IMG/VR virus record: IMGVR_UViG_3300042301_001872
Location: 1 to 30,441 of that record
Reading direction: 5' to 3' (one strand)
DNA length: 30,441 nucleotides
Origin: a virus
The notes beneath the pieces were generated by a model that saw only the letters and a program-made list of their open reading frames with translations, did no database searches and was not told the DNA's origin. The position numbers and the translations under genes are program-made. Below are positions 1-6,810 of this stretch, piece by piece (positions within the stretch are counted from its first letter, which is position 1; each line of letters starts with the position of its first letter).

Positions 1-183
1 GGTCGTGGTCAGTGCTGCTCACACGAGATCGAGTACTTCGCGATGGCGTGCGCCGACAACACTCTCATGGAGCTTCTTGGCAAGCACTGGGTCGCGACCG
101 GCGAGAGCCTTTTGTCATCGCACAAGAAGCCTGTCGAAACTTTGATCGACGAAATCGAAGCAGCACTGGAGAAGCAACCATGA
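1..183 (+). CDS. 3' end of an unknown protein (start outside window)
   Basis: Frame 1 is open from the window edge to a TGA at 181-183, giving the last 60 residues of a protein. The visible part is mixed charged and hydrophobic and has two adjacent cysteines near its start (GQCCSH). I see no motif that I recognise. Its stop overlaps the start of the following 25-aa ORF in an ATGA arrangement, which supports this frame as coding and suggests translational coupling. An in-frame ATG exists at 43, but the frame continues upstream of it, so the true start is probably before the window. Confidence 0.55.
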   Translation, partial: GRGQCCSHEIEYFAMACADNTLMELLGKHWVATGESLLSSHKKPVETLIDEIEAALEKQP

Positions 184-257
184 CCCTGCGCCAATTCCTT
201 TTTGACAACTTCGGCTGGGATATTTACGACTGGGATCCAGACGACATTCGATTTTAA
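180..257 (+). CDS. 25-residue small protein, unknown
   Basis: An ATG at 180 overlaps the preceding TGA (ATGA) and has GGAG about 8 nt upstream. The 25-residue product is rich in Phe, Trp and Asp and ends in an acidic stretch (WDPDDIRF). The same frame has an ATG at 12, but a start there would overlap the upstream gene almost entirely, so I prefer the coupled start at 180. No function can be assigned. It could be a real small phage protein or a chance ORF; the stop/start overlap is the main support. Confidence 0.4.
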   Translation: MTLRQFLFDNFGWDIYDWDPDDIRF

Positions 258-548
258 GAACACCCCTCACTCGGCTCCTTTCGATCTCGACAACCACGGC
301 GGGATAGACGGCTAGGCAGCGGAAGTATCAAGCACCTCTGGGTGAAGGGGACCATATGGTACTAAGGTGTGAATGCCTAGCAACGTGGCAACCAGCGACG
401 ATTGATCGCAGCGGCGAACAGAAAAACAACAGCCGCATCTCTCTGAAAATACAGACCTATTTATTTCAACTCGCGTCTCTGCGTTAGTTGAAGCAACCAG
501 TCTTTGGCCGTAAAGCCGGAGGTCCACCCCCATGTAATGGAGCTTTGA
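258..548 (+). promoter_or_regulatory. structured 5' leader of nrdJ (candidate riboswitch-like element)
   Basis: No gene is seen in this 291-nt stretch, but the + strand can form several helices. An 8-bp stem pairs 311-318 (GCTAGGCA) with 374-381, and inside it 332-337 pairs with 365-370. Further stems are 411-415/432-436 (GCGGC/GCCGC) and 465-471/486-492 (TTCAACT/AGTTGAA), the latter with an inner CGC/GCG. Last, 512-516 (AAAGC) pairs with 542-546 and TCCA 523-526 with TGGA 538-541. This final hairpin hides the TGGAG ribosome-binding site (538-542) of the nrdJ ATG at 549. AAAG 512-515 can instead pair with CTTT 502-505, so two exclusive folds are possible. The gene downstream needs cobalamin, and AGCCGGAG (514-521) resembles part of a B12 box. 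However, the conserved GGGAA and GCCACTG blocks of the classical cobalamin riboswitch are not present. Confidence 0.5.
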
Positions 549-2489
549 ATGCAACTTCCTACTGACTACCAGTCCTACATCCACAAATCACGCTACGCCC
601 GATTCCTCGACAAAGAAGGTCGGCGTGAACACTGGGACGAAACCGTCTCTCGCTACTTCGACTTCTTCGAGGAAGAGCTGGAGACACACCACGGACACAA
701 GGTGTCTGCTGGCCTTCGCAGCGAGCTCGAGGATGCGGTCCTCAGTCTCGCCGTCATGCCTTCGATGCGTGCTCTCATGACTGCGGGTGAAGCCCTGCGT
801 CGCGAGAATGTCGCTGGCTACAACTGCAGCTACCTGCCCATCGACCGGCCCAAGGCGTTCGCCGAGGCGCTCTACGTCCTGATGTGTGGCACTGGCGTCG
901 GCTTCTCCGTCGAGCGACAGGAGATCAACAAGCTACCGACCGTACCAGAAAGCTTCGACCGCACCGCTTTCGACGTGATCGTCGGCGACAGCAAGCTTGG
1001 CTGGGCCGAGGCCTATCACACGCTTCTGACCTGCCTCTATGCAGGGACGATTCCGAACATCGACTACAGCCAGATTCGCGCAGCCGGTGAGCGCCTCAAG
1101 GTCTTCGGTGGCCGTGCATCTGGTCCTGAACCTTTGCGCGACCTGTTCGAATTCACGATCCGCACGATGCGCAATGCTGCCGGTCGCAAGCTGAACAGCC
1201 TCGAGGTTCACGAGATCGTCTGCAAGATCGGCGAGATCGTGGTGGTTGGCGGCGTGCGTCGATCCGCTGAGATCAGCCTGTCGAACCTGTCCGACCAGCG
1301 TATGCGCGATGCAAAGTCTGGTAACTGGTGGATGGACAAGCCCTACCTTGCGCTGGCCAACAACTCCGCTGCCTATACGGAGAAGCCCGAGGTCGGCCAG
1401 TTCATGGACGAATGGTCAGCACTGTATCGCTCACGCTCAGGCGAGCGCGGTATCTTCAACCGTGAAGGTGCGATCAACAAGATCCTCCGCCTTGGTCGCC
1501 GTGATCACCGTTATGACTTCGGCACCAACCCCTGCGGCGAGATCGTGCTGCGCCCTCGTGGCTTCTGCAACTTGACGGAAGCTGTGGTGCGGGAGCATGA
1601 CGGCCTCGGTGATCTCAAGGAGAAGGTGCGCCTCGCCTCGATCCTTGGCACTTGGCAGTCCACCCTCACCCGCTTTAATTTCATCGAGCCTGAGTGGCGT
1701 CGCAACGCCGACGAGGAGCGCCTTCTGGGCGTGTCTCTCACCGGCATCTACGACAACGCACTGATGCGCGGTGACAACGGCCTCGACAAGCTGGCATCGA
1801 CGCTCGAGAAGCTGAAGGCATCAGCCATCAAGGCAAACCGCCTCGAGGCTCACGACATCGGGATCAATCCTTCTGTCGCAGTAACGACGGTCAAGCCCTC
1901 TGGCACGGTGTCTCAGTTGGTGAACAGCCCGAGCGGTATCCATCAGGGCCATGCCCAGTACTACATCCGGCGCGTGACTGGGGACAACAAGGATCCCATC
2001 ACCACCTTCATGTCGGATGCTGGCATTCCCAACGAGCCGCACGCAGCGAAGCCTCAGCAGATGACGGTCTTCTCCTTCCCTGTGAAGCTGGGAGACGGCA
2101 CCGTCACACGCGATGAGGTGACTGCCCTGCAGCATCTCGAGCTGGTCCGCACCTACAACACGAACTGGTCAGAGCACGCTGTGTCCTGCACCATCAGTGT
2201 GAAGGAAAACGAATGGCCCAGCGTTGGTGGTTGGGTGTTCGATCACTTCGACGACATCTGTGGCCTGTCGTTCCTGCCGCACTTCGAAGGCGATAGCTCG
2301 TACACGCAGATGCCGTACGAAACCATCGGCGCGAAGGACTATGCAGCAATGCTGGCCCGTATGCCTGAGCACATCGACTGGTCGGACCTCGCCTTCTACG
2401 AGAAGGGTATCGACACAGTCACCGGCACCCGCGAGTTTGCCTGCGTTGGCAACACCTGCGAGATCGTCGAGTCCACTGAATCGCTTTAA
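549..2489 (+). CDS. nrdJ: class II (adenosylcobalamin-dependent) ribonucleotide reductase, monomeric type
   Basis: This 646-residue enzyme should reduce ribonucleoside triphosphates to deoxynucleotides for phage DNA synthesis, using adenosylcobalamin as radical source. The residues expected from the Lactobacillus leichmannii enzyme family are visible. C93 (YNCSY) and C340 (GFCNL) would form the active-site disulfide pair. C329, within NPCGE at 327-331, would be the thiyl radical cysteine, with N327 and E331 beside it. GVGFS (116-120), FGGRASGP (186-193), GGVRRSAEISL (234-244), VKPSGTV (448-454) and AVSCTI (544-549) are typical family blocks. A C-terminal C-x4-C pair (C632, C637) is the expected re-reducing dithiol. 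The ATG at 549 follows TGGAG (538-542), which lies inside a hairpin. Length and motifs indicate an intact enzyme. It is followed by a GC-rich hairpin and a DnaA-like gene on the same strand. Confidence 0.95.
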   Translation: MQLPTDYQSYIHKSRYARFLDKEGRREHWDETVSRYFDFFEEELETHHGHKVSAGLRSELEDAVLSLAVMPSMRALMTAGEALRRENVAGYNCSYLPIDRPKAFAEALYVLMCGTGVGFSVERQEINKLPTVPESFDRTAFDVIVGDSKLGWAEAYHTLLTCLYAGTIPNIDYSQIRAAGERLKVFGGRASGPEPLRDLFEFTIRTMRNAAGRKLNSLEVHEIVCKIGEIVVVGGVRRSAEISLSNLSDQRMRDAKSGNWWMDKPYLALANNSAAYTEKPEVGQFMDEWSALYRSRSGERGIFNREGAINKILRLGRRDHRYDFGTNPCGEIVLRPRGFCNLTEAVVREHDGLGDLKEKVRLASILGTWQSTLTRFNFIEPEWRRNADEERLLGVSLTGIYDNALMRGDNGLDKLASTLEKLKASAIKANRLEAHDIGINPSVAVTTVKPSGTVSQLVNSPSGIHQGHAQYYIRRVTGDNKDPITTFMSDAGIPNEPHAAKPQQMTVFSFPVKLGDGTVTRDEVTALQHLELVRTYNTNWSEHAVSCTISVKENEWPSVGGWVFDHFDDICGLSFLPHFEGDSSYTQMPYETIGAKDYAAMLARMPEHIDWSDLAFYEKGIDTVTGTREFACVGNTCEIVESTESL

Positions 2490-2493
2490 CCGT

Positions 2494-2513
2494 GAGGGGG
2501 CTTCGGCCCCCTC
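2494..2513 (+). terminator. GC-rich TTCG-loop hairpin between nrdJ and the DnaA-like gene
   Basis: GAGGGGGC (2494-2501) and GCCCCCTC (2506-2513) form a perfect 8-bp stem closed by a UUCG tetraloop, 5 nt after the nrdJ stop. No T-run follows, so it may be an mRNA-stabilising or attenuating hairpin rather than a full intrinsic terminator. Confidence 0.45.
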
Positions 2514-2530
2514 CCAACAGGGAAGTTGGT

Positions 2531-2821
2531 ATGTTCGTATCTGATTTAATTAAAGAGACATGCGAAGTCTTTGACGTCTCACGGCGCGACCTCATGGGTC
2601 AGTATAGGTTCCCCTTCATAGTTCGCGCACGCTTCGCCCTGTACAAGGCTCTGCGCATGAGGGGTATGTCACTGCCCAAGATTGCTGGGGCCACTGGCCG
2701 TCACCACACAACAGTGATGAACGGCCTCGAGAAGGCTGACCTTATGATGAAGAACTGTCCTGACTACAGACAGAAGGTGGAGCGCATCGCTTCACTTTCG
2801 CGCCAGAATTTTGAATTCTGA
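2531..2821 (+). CDS. stand-alone DnaA domain IV-like DNA-binding protein
   Basis: The 96-residue product resembles the C-terminal DNA-binding domain of the replication initiator DnaA and lacks the AAA+ ATPase part. It starts with a helix and VSRRDLMG, then has a long helix with arginines (IVRARFALYKAL) and MSLPKIAGATG. The DnaA-type signature appears as RHHTTV, where host DnaA usually has DHTTV. It may bind DnaA boxes and so affect host or phage replication or transcription; this role is inferred. I chose ATG 2531 over the in-frame 2492 start because AGGGAAG (2519-2525) sits 5 nt upstream and 2492 lies in the preceding hairpin. Its 3' end overlaps the convergent nuclease gene by 30 nt. Confidence 0.75.
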   Translation: MFVSDLIKETCEVFDVSRRDLMGQYRFPFIVRARFALYKALRMRGMSLPKIAGATGRHHTTVMNGLEKADLMMKNCPDYRQKVERIASLSRQNFEF

Positions 2822-3208
2822 GATCGGGATCTCAACCATAGGCTCTTGATCCTCCCAATCCCCACGCTTTGTTGTTCCACCGAACACGATGTCTATGGGG
2901 GTTGGGATGTTCACGTATCCCACGCAGTCCTGCCACTCCACGATCAGCAGTGAGATGATCGACGTGTCCCGACACAGGGCAGCGAGGTTCAAGTACTTGT
3001 GCAGGGACACTTGGTAGGTGGGGTAGGTGTGGATCGGGTTGCCCCGCGACTTGAGCTCAGCCCATGCCATGACCTTCTTGTCACGCAGCAGGGCGAAGTC
3101 CACAGAGTAGCGACGCGGTAGCTTCACCACGCCGACACCCCACTTCTCTGCCAGCGCAGAGATTACAACACGCTCATTGGCTAGTGTGTGTTCGTTCTCA
3201 TAGATCAA
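2792..3208 (-). CDS. PD-(D/E)XK nuclease-like phage protein
   Basis: I read this as a 138-residue protein starting at a TTG (3208) that overlaps the upstream TGA as TTGA. A longer reading from ATG 3286 (164 aa) would overlap the upstream gene by 82 nt, unlike any other junction in this operon, so I place the start at 3208; this remains uncertain. The central part has the spacing of a PD-(D/E)XK nuclease core: an aspartate in YSVDFAL, then a strand with the E-x-K pair in AWAELKSRGN. A predicted active-site glutamate earlier in the chain (ENEHTLANERVV) would fit motif I. It is the last gene of the long - strand replication operon and ends inside the convergent DnaA-like gene. A DNA-cutting role is inferred from the motif only. 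Confidence 0.65.
   Translation of the reverse strand: MIYENEHTLANERVVISALAEKWGVGVVKLPRRYSVDFALLRDKKVMAWAELKSRGNPIHTYPTYQVSLHKYLNLAALCRDTSIISLLIVEWQDCVGYVNIPTPIDIVFGGTTKRGDWEDQEPMVEIPISEFKILARK
2804..2834. repeat. two short hairpins at a convergent gene junction
   Basis: CAGAATT (2804-2810) pairs with AATTCTG (2814-2820), and TGAGATC (2819-2825) is followed by its complement GATCTCA (2828-2834) across a two-base gap. They sit where the + and - strand operons meet and overlap. They could slow transcription from either side, but no T-tract supports a true terminator. Confidence 0.3.
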
Positions 3209-3513
3209 CGGACCATCTTTCTCTGTTCCTTCCACATCGACAGCACGTAGCACTCGACTAGCGACCGAGCCCAAGGCGGATCGCAATCGAGCGGAATGTC
3301 GTCGATAGCTGCCCTGCGAATCTCTTTAGTAGGTAGGTGGTATATGCGCTGCGCAAGGTAAGCCACCATGTGATCTCGGACCAGAGCGCGGAAGTTTTCC
3401 GGCACGTTCCTTTCGATCCACTGCATTCTTTCGTCATGCGTTTCACCCTTCGATGCTTGCTCGGCCCAGACTAGAGATTGCGGTCGTGTTAGTTTTTTTC
3501 CCGCCGCCTTCAC
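3205..3513 (-). CDS. small phage protein of unknown function
   Basis: This 102-residue, Arg/Lys-rich, mostly helical protein contains two candidate helical segments (IERNVPENFRALVRDH and LPTKEIRRAAIDDIP). I recognise no catalytic motif. It lies between two putative PD-(D/E)XK nucleases, its start overlaps the previous gene by 4 nt (3510-3513), and its stop overlaps the probable TTG start of the next. The context suggests a DNA-metabolism accessory protein, but nothing in the sequence proves that. Confidence 0.65.
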   Translation of the reverse strand: MKAAGKKLTRPQSLVWAEQASKGETHDERMQWIERNVPENFRALVRDHMVAYLAQRIYHLPTKEIRRAAIDDIPLDCDPPWARSLVECYVLSMWKEQRKMVR

Positions 3514-3815
3514 TGCATCAACTCGAGCAAGGTCTTCAGCGGGATCACCGCCACAGACTCATGTCGATCTGCACGCAGGATCAGACCTGCATTGTCGCCC
3601 AGTGCCTCGAGCATCCACGCTGGGAGCTCCTTCCTGCGCTTGGCTTCAAACACCCAAGGCTTGTCAGAGAATGTCGGCGTGATCTCGACATCCCCCTTCG
3701 CGTAGCTGGTTGCGCCAGACAGAGGCACGCGCTGGGCCACGAGGCCATACTCCTTGGCAAGGTTCACGAGCTCGCGTTCGAACACAGCGCCTTTCGTTCT
3801 CGACATCTTTCCCAT
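3510..3815 (-). CDS. Holliday-junction-resolvase-like PD-(D/E)XK endonuclease
   Basis: The 101-residue protein has the compact layout of phage and archaeal Hjc-type resolvases. An N-terminal basic helix carries the first acidic residue (E13 or E15 in VFERELVNLA). A loop leads to the metal-binding aspartate D42 (AKGDVEI), followed by the strand with E57-x-K59 (VFEAKRR). Length and order fit the family. It probably binds branched DNA and cuts it during recombination or packaging; substrate specificity cannot be read from the sequence. M1 and M4 are both possible starts. It lies 2 nt after the small membrane-protein gene (3818-4063) and overlaps the next ORF by 4 nt, so it is cotranscribed with the replication operon. 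Confidence 0.75.
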   Translation of the reverse strand: MGKMSRTKGAVFERELVNLAKEYGLVAQRVPLSGATSYAKGDVEITPTFSDKPWVFEAKRRKELPAWMLEALGDNAGLILRADRHESVAVIPLKTLLELMQ

Positions 3816-3817
3816 AG

Positions 3818-4063
3818 TCAGCCCTTTGCAAATACGAGTTTCAGTTCCTGCCAGATCGTTCGACCGTCGAAGATCCTGCGCAGGATGTAGCCCCTAGCTA
3901 CAGAGACCACCGTAAAGATGCCGGTGATGATCAGGTTCTGGGACCAAGTGACGGGGATGTTCATCGCTGCAGCCACGAAGTACCAAGTGATCAGCGAGAT
4001 CACGAACCCGACAGAGGTGTTGGTGACAGCCTCCATGAAGCTGTCCATCTTGTGCTGCTTCAC
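3818..4063 (-). CDS. small membrane protein with two transmembrane segments
   Basis: This 81-residue protein has two hydrophobic segments, roughly residues 17-35 (SVGFVISLITWYFVAAAM) and 42-56 (NLIITGIFTVVSVAR), followed by a basic tail (GYILRRIFDG). The pattern of an EAVTN-type N-terminus, two membrane spans and a YILRR motif is common in short phage proteins of unknown function (I believe the DUF7220 group). It should sit in the host inner membrane. It overlaps the upstream gene by 4 nt (ATGA type). A holin role cannot be excluded, but its place in the early replication operon makes that unlikely. Confidence 0.7.
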   Translation of the reverse strand: MKQHKMDSFMEAVTNTSVGFVISLITWYFVAAAMNIPVTWSQNLIITGIFTVVSVARGYILRRIFDGRTIWQELKLVFAKG

Positions 4064-4434
4064 GACACTGGATCCAGACAGTCACACACTGCGAACAGTG
4101 CATCCCTATAGCGATACCTCAAGTCATCAGGCCGCGACCACTCATCACCAGCTTCGTCTTCTTCTACGATTTGTTTGGTTATATGGCGAAGAACCTTTGG
4201 TGTGATGTCTTCCGGAATCCACTGTCTCTCTAAGCCAGCGCAGGAGCAGTGACTGCCCTCAACCAGCCACAACGTGTTGTCACGTTTGAACAGAACCATA
4301 GCGTCTCCGCTGTAGTTTTCGTATTCATAAGCAGCGAACAGAACCTCTGGCTCTGGCTCCTTCATATCGAACGCACGCTGGACATCTTCCCAGCTTTCGA
4401 AGAGGTCGTAATAAACATCCATCTCAAATCTCAT
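4060..4434 (-). CDS. phage protein of unknown function, acidic
   Basis: The 124-residue protein is rich in acidic residues and tryptophan. The middle part (VLFKRDNTLWLVEGSHCSCAGLERQW) looks like a beta hairpin with a Cys-x-Cys pair. I recognise no family with a known function; similar short proteins with a GSHCSC-like motif do occur in phages. It overlaps its neighbours by 4 nt downstream and 11 nt upstream, so it is part of the operon. Confidence 0.65.
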   Translation of the reverse strand: MRFEMDVYYDLFESWEDVQRAFDMKEPEPEVLFAAYEYENYSGDAMVLFKRDNTLWLVEGSHCSCAGLERQWIPEDITPKVLRHITKQIVEEDEAGDEWSRPDDLRYRYRDALFAVCDCLDPVS

Positions 4435-5149
4435 CCTTGATCGTGTAGTGGTGCGGGTGGATGTTGCCGTACCGCTCGAGCAGCTTCTCCGCCTTCTCGT
4501 TCAACTCCTTGTAGAAGTTGGGCGACACTGGCGGACGGTCGTCCTCGCACTTGTTCTGGATCATCGCGTCGCGCAGCACCATAAGGCTGGCGATTGCCTT
4601 GGTGATATGGCTCAGGCCGCTGTCAGGATCGACGTCCTCGCCTTCCCAGTAGCTGAACAGGTGACGGATCGTTGCGTCGTAATAGACAGACGCCCTCACA
4701 CCCACGCCACGGAAGTTGTGACGCCCGTACTTGAGAGCGCCTTCCATCATCGCGACACCGACCTCTGCCATGACTGGCGCAGACACGGTGGAGAAGGGAG
4801 CCTTCTTGATGCCGACTGTGTCCTTGGGGTTCGTTGGTTTTTCGACTGTGCTATCAATGGCGTATGACGAAGAGCTCGTGATGAAGAAGCTCTTCGGATC
4901 CGACAGGCGTGCCGCGCTCGATCCGATGGTCGATATGGCAGGCCTCCACTTAACGATGTCGCCGCCACGGCCAATGTGTTTCCAGTGCAGCTTGTCGGCG
5001 CTTTGACAGGTTATTTCCGTGCCACCGCGCAGGACAACGTCGACCATGCCAGACGGGCGAGCGTCGTATTTCTTTGCGCCGCTCCAAGGAAGCCAGTTGT
5101 CCAGATATATGCGCTCGTTTTCCGCGAGCACTTGGTTGTATTCATCCAT
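4424..5149 (-). CDS. dATP/dGTP diphosphohydrolase-like protein
   Basis: The 241-residue protein has two parts. Residues 15-70 form a small domain with WLPWSGAKK, a VDVVLRGG strand and an HWKH...GGDIVKWR segment, as in the N-terminal region of several phage nucleotide hydrolases. Residues 105-200 match the all-alpha dATP/dGTP diphosphohydrolase fold: NPKD (107-110), a helix with E136, YGRHNFRGV (141-149), a helix with H163, and SGLSHITKA (177-185). Family members hydrolyse purine dNTPs to monophosphates plus pyrophosphate. In a phage this would alter the dNTP pool next to NrdJ and the MazG-like enzyme. It overlaps both neighbours (8 and 11 nt). Related enzymes occur in phages with diaminopurine DNA, but no purZ or datZ homologue is seen in this window. 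Confidence 0.8.
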   Translation of the reverse strand: MDEYNQVLAENERIYLDNWLPWSGAKKYDARPSGMVDVVLRGGTEITCQSADKLHWKHIGRGGDIVKWRPAISTIGSSAARLSDPKSFFITSSSSYAIDSTVEKPTNPKDTVGIKKAPFSTVSAPVMAEVGVAMMEGALKYGRHNFRGVGVRASVYYDATIRHLFSYWEGEDVDPDSGLSHITKAIASLMVLRDAMIQNKCEDDRPPVSPNFYKELNEKAEKLLERYGNIHPHHYTIKDEI

Positions 5150-5453
5150 TACTCATCTCCTCAACAAGGCGCTGGCACTGCGCCAGCAATTCCTCTTGTG
5201 TTCCAAATCGCTCTTCGAACCGCCGCTTCCAAGGGTGGACAGATACGAACGGTCCATGAGCATCGCCGCCTTGGTGGTGCGGATAGCAGAGGGGGATTGT
5301 CTTGAAGTGCGCGCCTTCTTTGGTGCGCCCGTCGATGTGGTGGAGCGAGATCTCTGGCGTGTAGACACCCATCCCTTTGCACGCGATGCAGCCGATCTGG
5401 GCCGCTGCGTCCATCCACCTCCGCTCCTCTGCTGTCGGCGTCCTACCCTTCAC
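5142..5453 (-). CDS. Ref-family HNH-like nuclease (recombination enhancement function)
   Basis: The 103-residue protein matches the core of phage P1 Ref, a RecA-dependent nuclease. C22-x2-C25 (GCIACK) is followed by the His pair H38-H39 (LHHIDG), H49 (GAHF), C56-x2-H59-H60 (LCYPHH) and H66/H73. These would hold a structural zinc and the catalytic histidine and metal. Established Ref proteins cut DNA within RecA-made displacement loops. Here it would act in recombination or repair together with the Sak and YqaJ proteins encoded on the other strand. It overlaps the upstream gene by 11 nt and the downstream gene by 8 nt. Confidence 0.8.
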   Translation of the reverse strand: MKGRTPTAEERRWMDAAAQIGCIACKGMGVYTPEISLHHIDGRTKEGAHFKTIPLCYPHHQGGDAHGPFVSVHPWKRRFEERFGTQEELLAQCQRLVEEMSNG

Positions 5454-6045
5454 GCATAGACCTTTCGATCTGCGTGAACATCTCGTCGATCAGCTCCTTG
5501 GTCAGGGGCTCGCTCGAGTAGCTGTCGCGAAGGGGGTACTTGTACCAATCCAGCGTGAAGCCGGTCGGCTTGAACAGGAAGTTTGGCTGCACCAGAGCGC
5601 AGCTCTCAGCGTGTCCGTTCTCTGCAGCGAACGCCTGCCATTCGTCTCGGTACGCGCATGTGCAGTGGACGCCTGAGCCATGCGGATAGGGGAGCTCGTG
5701 CTCCACGCACAGCGCCTCGATCAGTACGTCAGCCTCGGCATTGTAATACCCGTGCGCGTCGCGGATCTTGCGGTACTCGGTCTGGTAGCAAGCCTCTCTG
5801 TGGCTGTGCTCCTCCAACCACTGATACTCCTTCAAGTCATACTCACAGTCGCAGTCGCCCCAGTAATAGGGCTGGATATTGAACACGTCGTTCCCGAACC
5901 CCCACGTCCACTCTGTGCCGTCATCGAAGTTACCGTAGCTATCGAAGCCAAGCTTCAGCATCCAGTCGGAGAACTGGTCCTGCAGACTGCGGTCTACTGG
6001 GTGTGTGCCTCGGCTGTTGCCGAAGATGAGATTGCCGAATTCCAT
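5443..6045 (-). CDS. phage protein of unknown function with a Cys/His-rich middle
   Basis: The 200-residue protein begins MEFGNLIFGNSRGTHPV, a start I associate with a conserved phage protein of unknown function. The middle has YYWGDCDCEYD (around residues 60-70) with several His and Cys residues following (EEHSHREACY, GVHCTCAY, NGHAESC). These paired Cys and His residues suggest metal binding, perhaps zinc, although no known zinc-finger spacing is clear. The protein is strongly acidic and aromatic. It overlaps the Ref-like gene by 11 nt and follows the MazG-like gene by 10 nt. Confidence 0.7.
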   Translation of the reverse strand: MEFGNLIFGNSRGTHPVDRSLQDQFSDWMLKLGFDSYGNFDDGTEWTWGFGNDVFNIQPYYWGDCDCEYDLKEYQWLEEHSHREACYQTEYRKIRDAHGYYNAEADVLIEALCVEHELPYPHGSGVHCTCAYRDEWQAFAAENGHAESCALVQPNFLFKPTGFTLDWYKYPLRDSYSSEPLTKELIDEMFTQIERSMREG

Positions 6046-6055
6046 ATGCGCCTCC

Positions 6056-6475
6056 TCAGTATTTTTTTCCGCCGTCCTTCGTGCGGTTCTCGATCTTGTG
6101 ATCCTCGCGGGTCATGTTGTAGAGCAGCTTCTCGATGATGGCCGCGCCAATATCCAACTTCTTTGCGCCGCACAGATCGAAGATCCGGATGACAGCGTCG
6201 GCCAACTCGACCTCGAGGCCTGAGCGATGCGGGAGCTTGTCGTCCTTCAGATCCTTGCGGTGCGCCTCCATTGCCTCCGACACTTCGCTGACGATCAGCA
6301 TCAAGACCTCGCCGACGTTGCGCGTCTCGCGAATTGACTGACCAGTCTTGAGATCCGACCACCATCCAGCAGCGCTGTTGATGTCAAAGATCGTCCGCGA
6401 CAGGGCGGTGACCACCGCAGCAGAGATGTATAGATTCCGCTGGGCTTCAGCGGTTTTGATGTCGTCCACATTCAT
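6056..6475 (-). CDS. MazG-like nucleoside triphosphate pyrophosphohydrolase
   Basis: The 139-residue protein has the MazG-type four-helix core. The metal-binding helices carry E64-x2-E67 (IVSEVSEAMEAHRKD) and E90-x2-D93 (EVELADAVIRIFD), and a W-rich segment precedes them (GWWSDLKTGQ). Enzymes of this fold hydrolyse NTPs or dNTPs to monophosphates and pyrophosphate, and phage versions have been linked to nucleotide-pool or (p)ppGpp control. Substrate cannot be fixed here. The gene overlaps the upstream ORF by 4 nt. With nrdJ and the dATP/dGTP hydrolase-like gene it makes a third nucleotide-pool function in the window. Confidence 0.85.
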   Translation of the reverse strand: MNVDDIKTAEAQRNLYISAAVVTALSRTIFDINSAAGWWSDLKTGQSIRETRNVGEVLMLIVSEVSEAMEAHRKDLKDDKLPHRSGLEVELADAVIRIFDLCGAKKLDIGAAIIEKLLYNMTREDHKIENRTKDGGKKY

Positions 6476-6810
6476 GTGTTGTATGCCTTCCGTTCCATTC
6501 GCAGCGTCGCTGCCTTTGTTCTCCAGTGTTCGAAGGCGATCTCTCTCGCCTTCAGCTCTGCCTTTGCGAAGGCCAGCTCACCCCTTGCCACGCCATGCTC
6601 GAGCCGCGCATTGAAAACGACGTCGCTTTCGTCCGCGTATCTCGACTGAGCGACTGCGCTCTTGTGGCCATTCATTTCGCCTTCAACCATCGCCTTGGCT
6701 ACGACGCGCTTCACGTCCGCCTCAGTCCTTGCGACGCGATACTCCGCGTCACGCAGCATGACGGCGACCTCGCGAATTGCCTGCGCGAAATTCTCCTCAG
6801 TCATAGTCAC
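6472..6810 (-). CDS. helical phage protein of unknown function
   Basis: The 112-residue protein is almost entirely charged helix, with alternating Ala, Glu and Arg segments (REVAVMLRDAEYRVARTEAD; GELAFAKAELKAREIAFEHW). It probably forms a coiled coil. No catalytic motif is visible. It overlaps the previous gene by 14 nt and the MazG-like gene by 4 nt, so it belongs to the replication operon. A DNA-repair or replication accessory role would be a guess. Confidence 0.65.
   Translation of the reverse strand: MTMTEENFAQAIREVAVMLRDAEYRVARTEADVKRVVAKAMVEGEMNGHKSAVAQSRYADESDVVFNARLEHGVARGELAFAKAELKAREIAFEHWRTKAATLRMERKAYNT

Noticed and set aside
12-257. An 81-codon reading of the first small ORF
   Set aside because: It would overlap the frame-1 gene at the window edge almost entirely. 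The start at 180 with the ATGA overlap is more plausible.
311-546. A standard cobalamin riboswitch
   Set aside because: Only a partial B12-box-like AGCCGGAG is present. The conserved GGGAA and GCCACTG blocks are not found, so I report a structured leader and do not name the class.
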